From: Diabrotica undecimpunctata | Taxonomy: Eukaryota; Arthropoda; Insecta; Coleoptera; Chrysomelidae | NCBI RefSeq assembly: GCF_040954645.1 | Contig: NC_092803.1 | Span: forward strand, 123,771,961 to 123,835,960 | Direction of reading: 5' to 3' | Length of the DNA stretch: 64,000 nt | Shown: one piece after another, positions 37,439 to 50,891 of the stretch | Numbering within the stretch: the stretch's first letter is position 1 | Layout of the letters: each line of letters starts with the position of its first letter | Program-made: the position numbers and the translations under genes | Notes under the pieces: model-generated | Seen by the model: the letters and a program-made list of their open reading frames with translations, nothing else | Database searches by the model: none | What the model was told of the DNA's origin: nothing

Positions 37439-38461
37439 ATAACGGGTGTGCCAAAAAAAGCGAGAAGGTTGAATATTTCGCGAAGTTAACATCGAGTCAA
37501 AAAACTGATAAACACGTGTTCAATATTTTTTAAAGATCTATCGAATAACACCAAACACGATATCTCAGCCCCACCCCCTAGAACAGAGAGGGAGGCTACG
37601 TTAAAATCTTAAATAGAAACCCTCAATTTTTTTAATGTGTATTTGGATTCATCATAAAAAGTAAGTACCTTTTATTGGAAACATTTTTTTCTAATTGTCG
37701 AAAAACTAGTTATCCTGATGCTTTAGGTAAAATATGGAAACAGTCTAACATCTCGAGAAATATACTTCCAAATAAAATACCAACAAGCACGTGTTTAATA
37801 TTTTTCAAAAATCTACGGCAACGTTAAAATGTGAAATGGAAAACCACATTATTTTTTTTTGCTAAGAATAGAATAGAATTCTACGTGAAGCAGTAAACAA
37901 TTTTACTTTATTTTAAACAAGAAGTCACGTACCGCACCAAAATTATTTTGGTTAGTCCTTAGAAGATGTGTTCTGTGAATGTTCGTTGTTCACGAGTTGT
38001 GGAGTTGTTTGATTGTTTCCTGGTGTGACCACATACTCACACATGAAATTCGAGATGTTTTAGTCATCCGTGGTTTATTCACGAAAATAGTCTCTAGTCT
38101 CTAAATTATAGTCTGATTTCATCTGATTTTGTTTTTGTATGCTTATAGCTACAATATTTATTATAACTCGATGATTTAGCATATGGTTCGTCAAAATAAA
38201 TCATTTTTTTTTATTGTAGCTCCATCTATCAACAATTCAAAAAAAGTCTCCAAAAAATGTTGCTTAATTTTGCATAAGAAATCCAAGTCTGTAAAACAAA
38301 TTTTAAAGGTTTCTATTTAAGATTTTAAAGTTGCTTGCCACTCTACCACGAGGTAGTTTGGTGGGAGGTCGTATTTAGTCATATGTTTTTCAGTTTTTTG
38401 ATTCGATGTAAATTTCATGAAATATTCGACCTTCCCGCTTCTTTTTGCACACTTGGTATAA
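37439..38461. repeat. Nonautonomous element with about 240-bp inverted arms
   Basis: The left arm begins at GGGTGTGCCAAAAAAAGCGA (about 37444) and the right arm, reverse complemented, reads AGTGTGCAAAAAGAAGCGGG (ending about 38456). The similarity continues inward through AAAATCTTAAATAGAAACC (about 37601 and 38309) to about 37690 and 38225, with decay. Within the left half a second, weaker copy of the CACGTGTTCAATATTTTT motif occurs near 37791. No coding capacity is present. Confidence 0.6.
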
Positions 38462-38524
38462 TATCGTGTTTGCTTACCAACATATGTTCTTGAAGTTTTA
38501 TTTCTAATATGAATACATATATCT

Positions 38525-39189
38525 TCTTCTTCTTTGGGTGCCGTGTCCGTATTCAGACGTTGGCCGTCATCATGTTTACAATTTCCTGAAACATTTCTCT
38601 CTCGGCTGCTGCGCGAAATAATTCTTCTACTGTGGAACCACACCATTGTCTAATATTACGCAGCCATGAAAGTTTCTTTCGACCAATCCATCTGTTTCCT
38701 TCCACTTTTCCTTGTATTATAAGGCGAAGTAGATGGTATTTAGGTCCTCTAATTATATGGCCGAAGTATTCTGTTTTTCTCCTCTTTATGGTGTTTATGA
38801 GCAGACGTTCTGAATTGATCATTTGAAGAACATCTACATTGGAAGTGTACGAAACCCACGATATCTTTAGGATTCGTCTATAGCACCACAATTCGAATGC
38901 TTCTAACTTGTTTAGCATTGTAGTTTTTAACGTCCATGTCTCACAACCATACAATAGGATGGACCACACATAACATTTCAGGACCTTCTTACGAATATTC
39001 ATCGACAGGTTTCTGTTGTATAAAACTGGTTTCCAGGTCATAAAAGCCTTACGTGATATTTCGATCCTGGTTATTATCTCTTCATCAGAGTCACAATTTA
39101 CATTTAACCAGCTGCCAAGGTATTTGAAATGATTTACCCTTTGGATCTCCTCTCCCCATTAAGAGAAATCAGACCTTGATCTATATTGA

Positions 39190-39190
<1 letters not shown>
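38525..39190 (-). pseudogene. Non-LTR RT thumb and C-terminal fragment
   Basis: Minus strand: NHFKYLGSWLNVNCDSDEEI (about 39130-39070) and, in one 162-codon frame (39041-38553), SILLYGCETWTL, LEAFELWCYRRILKISW and TEYFGHIIRGPKYHLLRLII, ending near NMMTANV. The 3' end has GGCACCC then AAAGAAGAAGAAG, the same terminal tail seen at 41180 and 49160. It is truncated at 39190 where (TA)n begins. Confidence 0.7.

Positions 39191-39191
<1 letters not shown>

Positions 39192-39248
<57 letters not shown>
39192..39248. repeat. (TA)n microsatellite
   Basis: Ends in ATAT at 39245-39248, just before a TGTTATATTCC start. Confidence 0.95.
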
Positions 39249-40829
<1,581 letters not shown>

Positions 40830-40830
40830 T

Positions 40831-40908
40831 CTCTACGGTTAAGATATAAGTTATAGAATTACATCGGGTGATTAAAATACAACTTATTTGAAAAACAATA
40901 TTTTCTTT
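40831..40908. repeat. 78-bp repeat, copy 1
   Basis: Starts CTCTACGGTTAAGATATAAG and is repeated almost perfectly at 41333-41410. Both copies follow (TA)n tracts that contain the same kind of TATG interruptions. Confidence 0.8.
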
Positions 40909-40947
40909 ATATATATATATAAAGAATATATATATATATATATAATT

Positions 40948-41008
<61 letters not shown>
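40909..41008. repeat. (TA)n microsatellite with short inverted AAGAATATA/ATTCTTAT
   Basis: TA tract with a small internal AAGAAT/ATTCTT hairpin at about 40922-40951. Confidence 0.9.
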
Positions 41009-41013
<5 letters not shown>

Positions 41014-41187
41014 AAGGAAAAATCGAGGGAAAGAGAGGCCTAGGAAGGAAAAGACTATCGTGGCTCAGAAACATCCGACAATGGACAGGGCTAAATTTTG
41101 AACAGCTAATAAGAACAGCTGAAGATAGAGAAGATTTTAAAATTGTAGTAGCCAACCTCCATTGAGGAGAGGGCACTTTAAGAAGAA

Positions 41188-41190
<3 letters not shown>
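41009..41190 (+). mobile_element. Short 3' end of a non-LTR element between (TA)n tracts
   Basis: Plus strand reads VKGKIEGKRGLGRKRLSWLR (41010-41070), then NIRQWTGLNFEQLIRTAEDR and [11 protein letters not shown], stop, then GGCACTTTAAGAAGAAGAA. It is only the last 57 codons plus tail, bracketed by (TA)n on both sides. Confidence 0.7.
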
Positions 41191-41247
<57 letters not shown>

Positions 41248-41248
41248 G

Positions 41249-41326
<78 letters not shown>
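41191..41326. repeat. (TA)n with TATG interruptions
   Basis: Interrupted TA tract that leads into the second 78-bp repeat. Confidence 0.95.
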
Positions 41327-41332
<6 letters not shown>

Positions 41333-41410
41333 CTCTACGGTTAAGATATAAGTTATAGAATTACATCGGGTGATTAAAATACAACTTATTTGAAAAACAA
41401 TATTTTCTTT
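41333..41410. repeat. 78-bp repeat, copy 2
   Basis: Second copy of 40831-40908, 502 bp downstream. Confidence 0.8.
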
Positions 41411-41411
41411 A

Positions 41412-42567
41412 CATATTATATAAATATTAAGATACGATATTTCTTGGAAAAAAAAATTCAGTGCTCTACAAAATTCCTTTTTAACTTAAATAAATTCCAT
41501 TAATTTGAATGGTAGAAAGAAATAAAGCCATTTATCTAGTCTGCTCCGACGCTAAAGGTTAAAGTCAACCAATTATAAGTGTACAATTACAAGAATTTTT
41601 ACAGACTGCTGATCAAGATCTTATATTTTCTGTCTAATACTTTTACCTAATAATAAATCACTTATAACCTTCAATTAAAATCAATTTTCAAATCCGTCTA
41701 GCCCGAACAACATAATTTTTCCATTTTCCCCCAAAAAAAAAACAAGATAAGAAATTGTAACTTATGCTGATATACCATCTAAATTGCTGTTGATTTTGTG
41801 GGAGCTTTTTATGTCAGCTTTTTATGAACATTTAGTGTTTGGAAGCCATTATTTTTATTGATTTGATTTGGGGTAGGACCGAAATTGGATTGTTCGTTCT
41901 TTCGACTTGTTTCTTAACTTTTACGGTCGTTGATTAAATAAGTCAAGCAGCAAGCAGCTCATTTGTCTAGTTTTTATGCGCCCCTGTCTCGAAAATAAAT
42001 GTATCTAGTGGAATTAGTCGTTTTGCAAACATAAATCACTCATTAGGAATAAGACGATACTTTTTCTGCTGCTGTAATTTAAGTTTGTAAACAGTTTCTA
42101 CATAACAAAATAGAATAAAATAAATATTTAATAATAATTGATCACATCGCGTTTAGTGGTAGTCAGACAACCACTCAATCAGAAACTAAGCTAAAATAAA
42201 TAAAAGATTACTGTTTTTTCCGTTAGAAAAATGGCTTTGGAGAAGCCAATTGAGTATTTGCTGTTTAAATGAAGATAAATTATAGGTAATAAGCCAGCAA
42301 AGTATAATCGTCATAAAAATTTGGATACACAATTTAAATCGTTTGAAAGGCAACTTATAAATAACAGAAGTAAATAAATACTTCTAAAATTTTGTATAAA
42401 AAAAACCAATTTTTTGCCCTCTCTCTAATGAGGAATGCCTATCTTTCTTTCTAAAAGACTGTTTCATCTCTCTTTTAGACATCTTTCGGTTAAGTTGGAT
42501 TTTTTTATTAGACTTATTTTTATTCTTCGTCAATAATACACATATTATGGTTCTTGTTTTCTATCAT
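41412..42567. other. No gene recognised
   Basis: AT-rich spacer; nothing supported. Confidence 0.4.
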
Positions 42568-43079
42568 TTAACCTTTGTATTGTTACTGGGTATGCCTGGA
42601 CCCAGTAATAAAATTCAAATGTTTATATATTTATTATATCGTAAATTTAAGACGTGATGTTTCATGATATCCTTAAGATAAGGTTTATATACAATTTAAC
42701 GTATTTGCGTTTTAAAATATCAGTTTGGTTTTCTTTGAAATGAAAGAAACACATCTGTTGTTTATGGGTCCATCTGTACCCGGAAGTATTATCAAATGTA
42801 CACGTGATGTTTGTTTTGTTTATTTCTCTGAGAAGGCCGATTAGATTTTATGGGTTCTATTTTCGGAAGCGTTTGTCGAGTATCTTTAGTGTTGTACCAG
42901 ACTTGATCGCTTGAAGTTTAGAGTTGAGAGTGTGGTGTACAATCATTTGTGAAAAACAGAATAATAAGCGCTTGCTGATAAATGAGTACTAAATATTTTC
43001 TTACTAAAGTTGTGGGTTTTACTAATTGTGTCGTATATTCTTTAGATCCATCAATATACTAAATCCTGTGTCAGGTCCC

Positions 43080-45150
43080 ACCAGATTTGCCACTCAACGA
43101 ATTACCGATGAACCTATGTATATCTCCAATGAGATTTTTTTTTATTGTTAAAATGCTCAATTTACTCTTAGTGGAAACTAACAGAGTACGTGGTTGCATA
43201 GGTAATGAAAAAATGTTATTTGTAAAAGAAATATTACTGAGAGAGTTAGAAGCTTTTATAGGTGAATACTTTCATTATAGTTATAAAACAAATTAACTTT
43301 TTATTTAAGGTTTACTTCTTCTGGCTGGTGTTCATAAAGGTGCCGGAGAATCTCTGCAGGAACTTTGAAGCAATTCTGATGGTAGGCCCATTTTTAAAGC
43401 TACTATGTCTCTGAAACGATTTTGTAACATAAGCCGCTTTTTGCGATTTGATAATAAAGAGGATAGACCTATTCGACGGAGGCACGACAAGTTAGCTCCA
43501 ATTAGAAGTATTTTTGATTTATTTGTAGCACAACTTCCCAAAATGTTTGTTCCATATGAAAGCCTCACTGTCGAGGAACAACTTGTACCATTTAGAGGTA
43601 AGTGTCCCTTCAGACAGTATATTCCAACAAAAAAACTTGGGAAATATGGAATTTAATTATGGATTTTATCTGATGTCAAAACTGCGTATGTGTATTGTGC
43701 AGAAGTGTATACAGGAAAAGCAGAAAATCAGCCCCGCGACGTACATCAGGACAGAAATGTGGTTTTATGACTTATAAAAGATGTTTAGAATTCTGGGCGA
43801 AACATAACCACGGATAATTTTTTTACTGACTACCATTTACCGACTGAATAATTAAAACGTAAACTAACACTAATTGGAACATTACGAAAGAACAAAACTT
43901 TTATTCCAGTTGAATTTTTACCAAATAAAAGTAAAGAAGCCCTGTCATCAATTTTTGGATTTCAGAAGAATATGACTTTGGTTTCATATAGTCCTAAAAA
44001 GGGCAAATCTGTTATTTTTTTGTTCTCGATGCATTTAGATGACCAGGTGTCATTGCAAGAACATAAGAAACCAGACATTATTTTAGAATACAATAGAACC
44101 AAAGAAGGTGTAGATACAACAGATAAATTAGCGTCAGCTTATACCTGCAAAAAAGGAACTAGAAGGTGGTCAGTTTGTTTATTTTATAATATTGACGTGA
44201 CAACGTCTTAAATTAGGTTGTGGCTCGGAGTCACTCATGAAAAAGTGTAACGCCCGCTCACGTCTGTTACGATGAGTCACCAAACGAGAGAGAGGCCCGC
44301 CGGACCGGCGAATGCCTTGCGTCTCTCTCCCACTCAAACATGATTGGTTCGCTGCGCGCGCAGCACTAGATAATTAGGCGCGTTGAATCGGTGCGTGCTT
44401 GTGTCTCTGTCTTTCTCGAGCGTTCTTGGCGTTACAACTTTCGCAAGACACATTACAGCAGAAACACTTCCTTTCATTTCATATTTCTCCTATCATCGTC
44501 CTATCCTCAACAAAATCACTCAAATAGAAATTAGTTAAGTTTAAGTTTACATGTACAATGTTTTAGTAAACAAAATATATTTCTATAGTTAAAATTTGTG
44601 CAATTCTTATTTTCATTCAATTCCTTGTTCCTATTGTGCAATTTAATAATATTCATATCAATAAATATTCTACCGAGAAAAAGACGTTGTCACGTAAAAT
44701 CTTCGCCCGTAAAACCGACTTTACAGGCAACCGATTTTTTTTAGATTTGGCAGTACTAAAAACAAAAAAAGTACTAAAAAAAAAGGAGTTTCCCATTCCT
44801 TGAAGAGGCTCAGGCCTAAACAAGGTAAAAACGATCTTGTCATGGGCAGTACTTAACGCATATGTGTTATATATGCATTTAAATCCTCAATATAATAGGA
44901 ACAAACTACATAAAAGAAGGCTTTTTATAAAAGAATTGGCATATAATTTAACACAAAAATGACTAGCCAAATGACAACAAACGTTCCACAAAAAATCCAA
45001 ATACATTTACATGCAGTAGCTGAAACAAGTGGAAATGCAAATGAAAGTCCAAAACGTGGAAGGTGTAAAGATTGCGAATGGGAAAAAGACCCTTTATTTG
45101 TCCTGATCATTCAGATATCTTTTGTAAAAGTTGCATTGAATAAATATATA
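43080..45150 (+). pseudogene. piggyBac-like transposase, interrupted
   Basis: Plus strand: an N-terminal part with frame breaks (43087-43400), then MSLKRFCNISRFLRFDNKED (43405) and SLTVEEQLVPFRGKCPFRQY (about 43560-43620). In canonical piggyBac transposases this block starts with the first catalytic Asp (IDEQ type); here it is VEEQ, so that Asp is Glu. NITTDNFFTDYH (about 43810-43840, second Asp) and KEGVDTTDKLAS (about 44100-44135, third Asp) are kept. The frame is then cut at 44193 by a nested element and resumes near 44850 with LNAYVLYMHLNP and LFIKELAYNLT, ending in a cysteine-rich tail (RCKDCEWEKD then CKSCIE, frames shifted). Inactive through shifts at about 43650 and 43780. Confidence 0.8.
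44193..44697. mobile_element. GC-rich nonautonomous element with perfect 15-bp inverted ends
   Basis: ACGTGACAACGTCTT at 44194-44208 is the exact reverse complement of AAGACGTTGTCACGT at 44682-44696. Between them lies about 500 bp whose first half (44215-44440) is far richer in G and C than anything else in the window, with GAGAG- and CG-rich stretches. No ORF is present. It interrupts the piggyBac-like transposase between the DTTDK block and the NAYVLYMHL block. No clear target duplication was found, so the superfamily is undetermined. Confidence 0.65.
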
Positions 45151-45382
45151 ATTTTAATTGAATTTTTATTGAATGCATTGAATTGAAGTTTTATTATACT
45201 TTTATTACAAAAAAAATGTTTTTAGTTTTGATACATCGATAATGTGAAACTACAAAAGCTTCTACGAATTAATAAAAAAAAATGGAATTTAATTCACAAC
45301 AGTTATGAGTTTTATCCACTGGGTCCATCCGTACCCATAGATAAAGAATGTAAAATTTACTTCGGGAGAGTAGGAAGGTTAA

Positions 45383-46686
45383 AGTAGATAGATTAGCAAA
45401 TATGCAAAATATTTGAAAATTGCAAAGAATTCTAAGAACTGACAGAAAACCCATACCGCCACTACTACGCGGTGAGAATAAAATTGTCTACTCCCATCAA
45501 GGAAAAAGCCGAGGTAATGAGGATGACTCTCTCTTCTCTCTCTCTCTCTCTCTCTCTCGAGAGAGAGAGAGTGTATAATAAATTATCACCATAAAGAAGA
45601 TATAGACATTATTGAAGAAGTCGAGGAACAGCAAGAAATGTACGAGGAACCAAATAAGATATCACTCTAACTTCTCCAGGAAAAATAAATAAACTAATTA
45701 AAAACAGTTCAAATTAAAAACAAAAGTAATCAAACGTATTTTTACTCCCAGTAAACCCATTCTTCCACTATTGTTCTTTAAATTAACTAAAATAAATTTT
45801 TCATCATAGATCATACACCAATAGTTTATAAATAATGACACTATGCTCAAGCTAATTCATATTTGTCTTGCATTAAAAGTTCAGTCACTTTTTTCTTCTT
45901 GTTGTTAAATCAGCCCAGACGCTACTTTTCTGTGGTACTTGGGTCATGAAATATTTGTACCAAACTCTATCTTTTCATTAAACTCCATCAGGAATTCCTG
46001 TATTTTCAGAGAATATCCTGTGATATTAAGGGGAGCTTGTCTTTGTAGAATGGACAGATTGCCACTTTCATCCATAACTTTATTAATCAATATGTTACAT
46101 GTGATCGTATCATTTCTGTGTATAATCAACAGGTCAGTGTACAATTAGTGTTTGGTTTCAAGTTAGCATAGGTCCAGCATAAACAACAACTCCTTTGAAA
46201 TTCCAGACTGTTTGTGTAATCCTGTTGGTAATAATATTAATTTGTGTATATCGAGTTGTGGATCTATTCGTTCAAATACTACATTCCGATATGTTTGCAA
46301 AAGCAATGTTCCCTCTAAGCAAATTTACGTATTTTTTATTTATCAAATTTCCATGAATTAAAAACAATCCAGTTATATAACTGCCAATAATACCTAGCCT
46401 ATTATTAGGCATTGAATAGATGCGAAAAGATATACGTGCGTGCCATATATAGCAGTGAGAATTATGTTCTGACTAATACCTTTAGTTCGCTCCTTTCAGC
46501 TATATATTAAAAGCGACATTTTAAAATCATACAGCTTCTGGTACTTCCTTGAAAGCATTACTTTATAAGAATAAATAATTTTGCTTACAAAACCACTTAA
46601 AAATCCTATTATAGAAAACATGTTTCGAGTAATTTGACATAAACTTAATGTTTATTTACTTTAACACATTGACTACTATGTCCGAC
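45383..46686. other. No gene recognised
   Basis: Spacer with a CT/GA palindrome (separate entry). A 66-codon minus-strand frame (46144-45944) has no recognisable motif and no firm splice context. Confidence 0.4.
45524..45572. repeat. (CT)n/(GA)n palindrome
   Basis: A run of CT units turns at a central CTCGAG into GA units, making a perfect inverted microsatellite that can extrude as a hairpin. Confidence 0.85.
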
Positions 46687-46690
46687 ATAT

Positions 46691-48632
46691 GAGACCTCTA
46701 TTTGTAAAACAACCAATCTCCATCCTGGCAAAATTGCCGTAAATCATAATTTTTTACCGTGAATATATATTTTTAAAACCTGGAGACGCGAAATTTGTTA
46801 TCCGTAAACTTTGACCGCTCAAAATTAGCTGTTCGTTGCTAGTTTCTTGGCTGTTATTAAAATAGTGTTGTAATTAAAGAAAAATATTTAAAGATTGGCT
46901 ACTTTGCAAGTAAAGTGGATATTATATCCACTATATATTTCAATATATTTTAGGTTTTTTGTAGCTTAAAACAGCCAGCGGCTTGACATGGATAAAATTA
47001 TTTGGTTCTTATTCTGGCCTCCACATCCGTCACACATTAATCTTACGACACTAATATTTTTAAAATCAGTATTAGACAGCCTGTGATACATTGCCGAAAC
47101 CACTTGATTAGAGCCCTTGCCATACTCATGCTCTGACCATACATGGCTATAACAATTTTGCTTCGTTAATGGGGCTTTAGAATATCCCACTACGATTGTC
47201 AAGTTATGCCCATATAGCTGTCTGCTGTAGTACGCTGCTTGTTCTAGGACTTTAGGCAGCGGAAGGTTTATTTGCAAGTCGAAGGATAAAGTCAATAATT
47301 CAGGCTTAGATTCCTTCAATAATGCAAAAAAGGCTTTCGATTTAAGCTTGTGAATTTTTTAGCGGCCCTGAGGGATTGCTTCACCGATGATGTCGTTTCC
47401 TTTGAGATTTTTTCAGTGAGTGAAAGACATGTCGAACACATGTCCATCTGTGGCGCCTTAAATATAATGTTGAATTTTCGATTAGAAATAATTCGAAAAT
47501 ATCCCTTTTTTACCTGTGTCTCTGGTTTGGCTTGAGCATTGTAAGATTGTAAAATTTGTAAAGTTTATTAATACTCAGATCACCTGATGCATATTTGCGC
47601 TCACTTCGACCCCTACAGTAATGAGACTCCACGCATTTTATACTTTTAATAAATTCGACCACTCTCCTCAGTTTCTCTTTATATAAATGCGATCCTCTCC
47701 TCCCGTTCCTCGTTTGTCTCCTCCTCTCACATGGAAGATTACTTTCCCCTCTAAAATTGTTCATTATAGTTCGGAGTCGGCCCCTTGTAATCTTCAAGGC
47801 ATTAGTAAAAGTCTTTTGGCAAATGGGTAACTTGCCATCTGGACCTTTTATGAAACACTTGCACGTAGTCGTCTTATTGCGATTGACTCCAGTTTTTGGG
47901 CGACGTCTGCGAACAGGGTTTAACTCTAAGAATTGCAGTATAAAGGTGTCTTGTTTAACTTTCTCTTCATTTTTATGAAAAGCTTTATAAAATGCTATCA
48001 CATCCGAAATATTGAGTTTTGTGCACTGGAAGGCTCTCCCGTCGTGCTTGCATGTTGGCATTTTAGGCGCCTTTACTTCCCCATACCTACAAATAAATTA
48101 AATTCACATTCTATTTTAGATATCGAGTAATTATATGTAAATCATTTTTTGAATATAAAAAACAATCAAAATTATACATGTTCCTTGCATTTTAACAAAA
48201 CTGCCAAGCATGTTGCACTCACGACAGATGACGTTTTTTCTTCTATATAGATCTAAAAATATACTACCCTTAGCCGTTTTTTCTCTTTTCTCGCCCATTT
48301 CTCTGACTGTGCGATCCTTTTTCTACACTTTATAGGCGTTAATACTTCTAGTGTTATCTCCATTTATTAATAAATTGCAAAAACTTTAGAGATTAATGTT
48401 CCTTTTCTCAGCTTTGACACTAGTATGACCGTCATTGTTTTGAAACCTATACGACCTTGAAGAATGATCATATTGAAACAACAACCAATTTTCTCCATTT
48501 AATTTTACTGGGAGTTTGGTAGTTATGTTACGAAATTTATGCATAGCTGGATGGCATTTTTACAAGGCAGTGGCGTATTTAGGTTAGATTGTCCAAAAAG
48601 TGGAAATTGGTTTTTTTGCAAGTAGAGGTCTA
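46691..48632 (-). mobile_element. DNA transposon of uncertain class, ATAT target duplication
   Basis: Terminal inverted repeats of about 35 bp: left GAGACCTCTATTTGTAAAAC (46691) and right, reverse complemented, TAGACCTCTACTTGCAAAAA (48632 inward), both continuing into an ACCAATYTCCA motif. ATAT lies directly outside each end (46687-46690 and 48633-48636). The 1.94-kb interior has one broken minus-strand gene. A four-base duplication rules out Tc1/mariner (TA), piggyBac (TTAA) and hAT (8 bp); Sola-type elements make 4-bp duplications, but I cannot confirm that assignment from sequence. Confidence 0.65.
46966..48061 (-). pseudogene. Putative transposase with CDGCGGQNKN motif
   Basis: Minus strand starts MPTCKHDGRAFQCTKLNISD at 48061. 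The N-terminal part has KTTTCKCFIKGPDGKLPICQ then KTFTNALKITRGRL, a layout I know from many uncharacterised insect and cnidarian proteins. After a frame change at about 47510, APQMDMCSTC and a basic stretch follow. A second change near 47345 gives the C-terminal part (47319-46966) with LLTLSFDLQINLPLPKV, then VWSEHEYGKGSNQVVS, VRLMCDGCGGQNKNQ and a stop. The Asp in CDGCGGQN is likely a catalytic acid of an RNase H-like fold (inference). Just upstream of the ATG is a TTTGTAG that could be a splice acceptor. Placement between inverted repeats supports a transposase role. Confidence 0.55.
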
Positions 48633-48636
48633 ATAT

Positions 48637-49150
48637 ATGATGACACCACGATTTTTGTTGTAGGTCATATAGCGCTGCGTCGCACATATTTGAATGGCAC
48701 TGACCTGAATGGCAGCTGAAATAAATAAACAGAATTTGAAATAAAAAAAAAATTATTTTTTTTCATACGTTACAAAAGTACTAATTTTTGTAACGTGATT
48801 GACAATATAAATATGTTATCTTTACGCGTAAACATAAAAGTAAAGCACATTTACGTCTAGGCACAAAAGTATAATAATACCTTATTTTCAAAAAAGAATG
48901 AAAAAATAACTCAAAACTAAACTTTATTTGAATGGTGCAATTATTTATGGTTGCACTACTAAAAAATCCGCTTATGCCATCAACGTATAGGTTAAAAGAC
49001 CTTGATGAAAGCAAAGGGGATCCACTTGTAGAAGATTGTGGTAGCTTTACCTGTAGTTCCAATATTTTTTCTGAAATTACCAACTTATTGGAAAACGAGT
49101 CTTCAATATAACCTTTACCTACACTGCTCGATTTCCAACCTCCGCACCCT
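48637..49150. other. No gene recognised
   Basis: AT-rich spacer. The 100-codon minus-strand frame at 48781-49083 has no motif. Confidence 0.4.
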
Positions 49151-49179
49151 GTGGTTTCTTCTTCTTATGGTGCCTATCC

Positions 49180-50891
49180 ATTACGGATGTTGGACACTAA
49201 CATGGGTATTCTGACTTTGTAGACTGCTGCCATGAAAAATCCGGTAGTGGTTAAGTTAAACCATTTTCGCAGGTTATGCAGCCAGGATATTCTTCTTCGC
49301 CCTGGACTTCTTTTTCCATGCACTTTACCTTAAAGTATGGTCCGAAGTAGGTTGTATCTTTATTCATTGCGCATTATATGGCCCAGGTATAACGTTTTAT
49401 GGTTATGACTAGTTCGCGCTCTTTACCCATTCTATGTAGTACTTATTCGTTGGTAACTCTGTCTATCCAAGAAATCCTCAACATGTGTCTATAGCACCAC
49501 ATCTTAAATGCTTCGAGTCTCTTCAGTGATGTTTCAGTTAAGGTTCATAACTCCACGCCATATAAAAGAACGGAGGATACGGAGCATTTTAGTAAACGAA
49601 CTTTTATTTCCAATTTTATATCATGGCTGTTAAAGATTTTTTTCATTTTGACGAAAGCTGATCTTGCCTTCTCGATCCTTATCTTAATTTTCGTCGATTG
49701 GTCCCACTGTTCATTTAAGTTTGCACCCAGATAACAAAAGTTGGTGATTTGTGTTATAGGTTGTTGGTTAACTAGTAATTGACCAGGTGGTATCCTATTT
49801 TTGCTTATAACCATGTATTTGGTTTTTTTGATGTTAAAATTAAGCCCAAACCTGCTACTTACTTCTGCCACCCTGGAGACAAGTGTCTGCAGACCTTCAA
49901 GACTGTCTGCAAACATGACAGTATCATCAGCGTATCTTATGTTGTTCAATCGTCCTCCGTTTATAAGTATTCCCTCGTCTATGTCCGTTAGCTCTAGGTT
50001 CATAATGTGCTCTGAATATGTATTGAACAATAATGGGGACAATATACATCCCTGTCGCACACCTCTTTTTATCTTTATGTCGTCTGTTAACTGATCCCCA
50101 ACTCTAACAGCTGCAGTTTGTTCGTAATAGATATTGTTTATTATACGGCGATCTCTGCTGTCTGGACCAATTGAATTTAATATTTTCATCAGTTTGTCAT
50201 GTTTTATTCTATCGAACGCTTTCTGGTAATCAACAAAACAGACATATATATCACAATTCACGTCTCTACATCTTTGAAAGAGAACTTGTATTGCGAAAAG
50301 TGCCTCTCAAGTACCCAATGCATCCCTGAAGCCAAATTGTGTGTTTGTTATGTGTTCTTCACACTTTTTATAATATATTCTTTTATGCATAATTTTTAAA
50401 AAAGTTTTCAGGAGATGACTCATAAGGCGTATTATTCGATAATCTTCACATTTTTTGGTATTGGGTTTTTTAGGGATTGTTATAAAAGTTGATCTTAGCC
50501 ACTGTTGGGGTATTTTTCCACTTTGGTATATATTGTTAAAGATCAAGGTAAGTCTTTTTACTTCGTCTTTATCCATAATTTTCAAAAATTCTGAGTAGAA
50601 CTCGTCTGGTCATGCGGCTTTTACCTCCTTAATGTTGTTTATAGCAGCTTCTACTTCCGCTTCGAGAATAGGTGGTCCGGTATCGTCATTTTTATTTTGT
50701 GTGATGGTGACATTCCTATCGTCTTCAAATGTTGTTGTCACATAGTTCATCCATGTTGTTTTTGTTTCTTCAATATCAACTATTGGATTTCCTTGAGCGT
50801 CTGTTAAGTGTCCCGGCCTTTTTGATTTATAGATGCCTGCTGCTTCTTTGATCTTTTTGTGGAGGTTGAACGAATAGTGTTTACGTTCCAA
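49180..50891 (-). pseudogene. RT and C-terminal region
   Basis: In order: a linker (50891-50610), ENGLISH-like finger motifs replaced by QWLRSTFITIPKKPNTKKCE then DYRIIRLMSHLLKTFLKI (50585-50400), NTQFGFRDALGT (near 50340), and the RT palm (50261-49545). The palm has VCFVDYQKAFDRI, GVRQGCILSPLLFNTYSEHI, the catalytic RYADDTVMFA, KYMVISKN and FCYLGANL. VLLYGVEL then stops where ETW is expected, and LEAFKMWCYRHMLRISWID continues in another frame. The YADD box is intact, but frameshifts inactivate the copy. Confidence 0.8.

Larger units (their letters stand above)
42572..45378 (+). mobile_element. piggyBac-like transposon with TTAA flanks and nested insertion
   Basis: TTAA at 42568-42571 is followed by CCTT, and TTAA at 45379-45382 is preceded by AAGG, so the tips are inverted CCTT and the target duplication is TTAA, both piggyBac hallmarks. 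Subterminal hairpins (TTACTGGGT/ACCCAGTAA at about 42581-42606; TGGGTCCATCCGTACCCA at about 45320-45338 on the right) are related to each other in inverted orientation. Without the 505-bp nested element the length is about 2.3 kb, near the usual 2.4 kb. The interior encodes a damaged transposase. Confidence 0.75.

Noticed and set aside
45944..46144. 66-codon minus-strand frame with a possible acceptor
   Set aside because: No motif, no donor site and no conservation evidence; kept out of the gene list.
48781..49083. 100-codon minus-strand frame
   Set aside because: Composition and lack of motif suggest chance.
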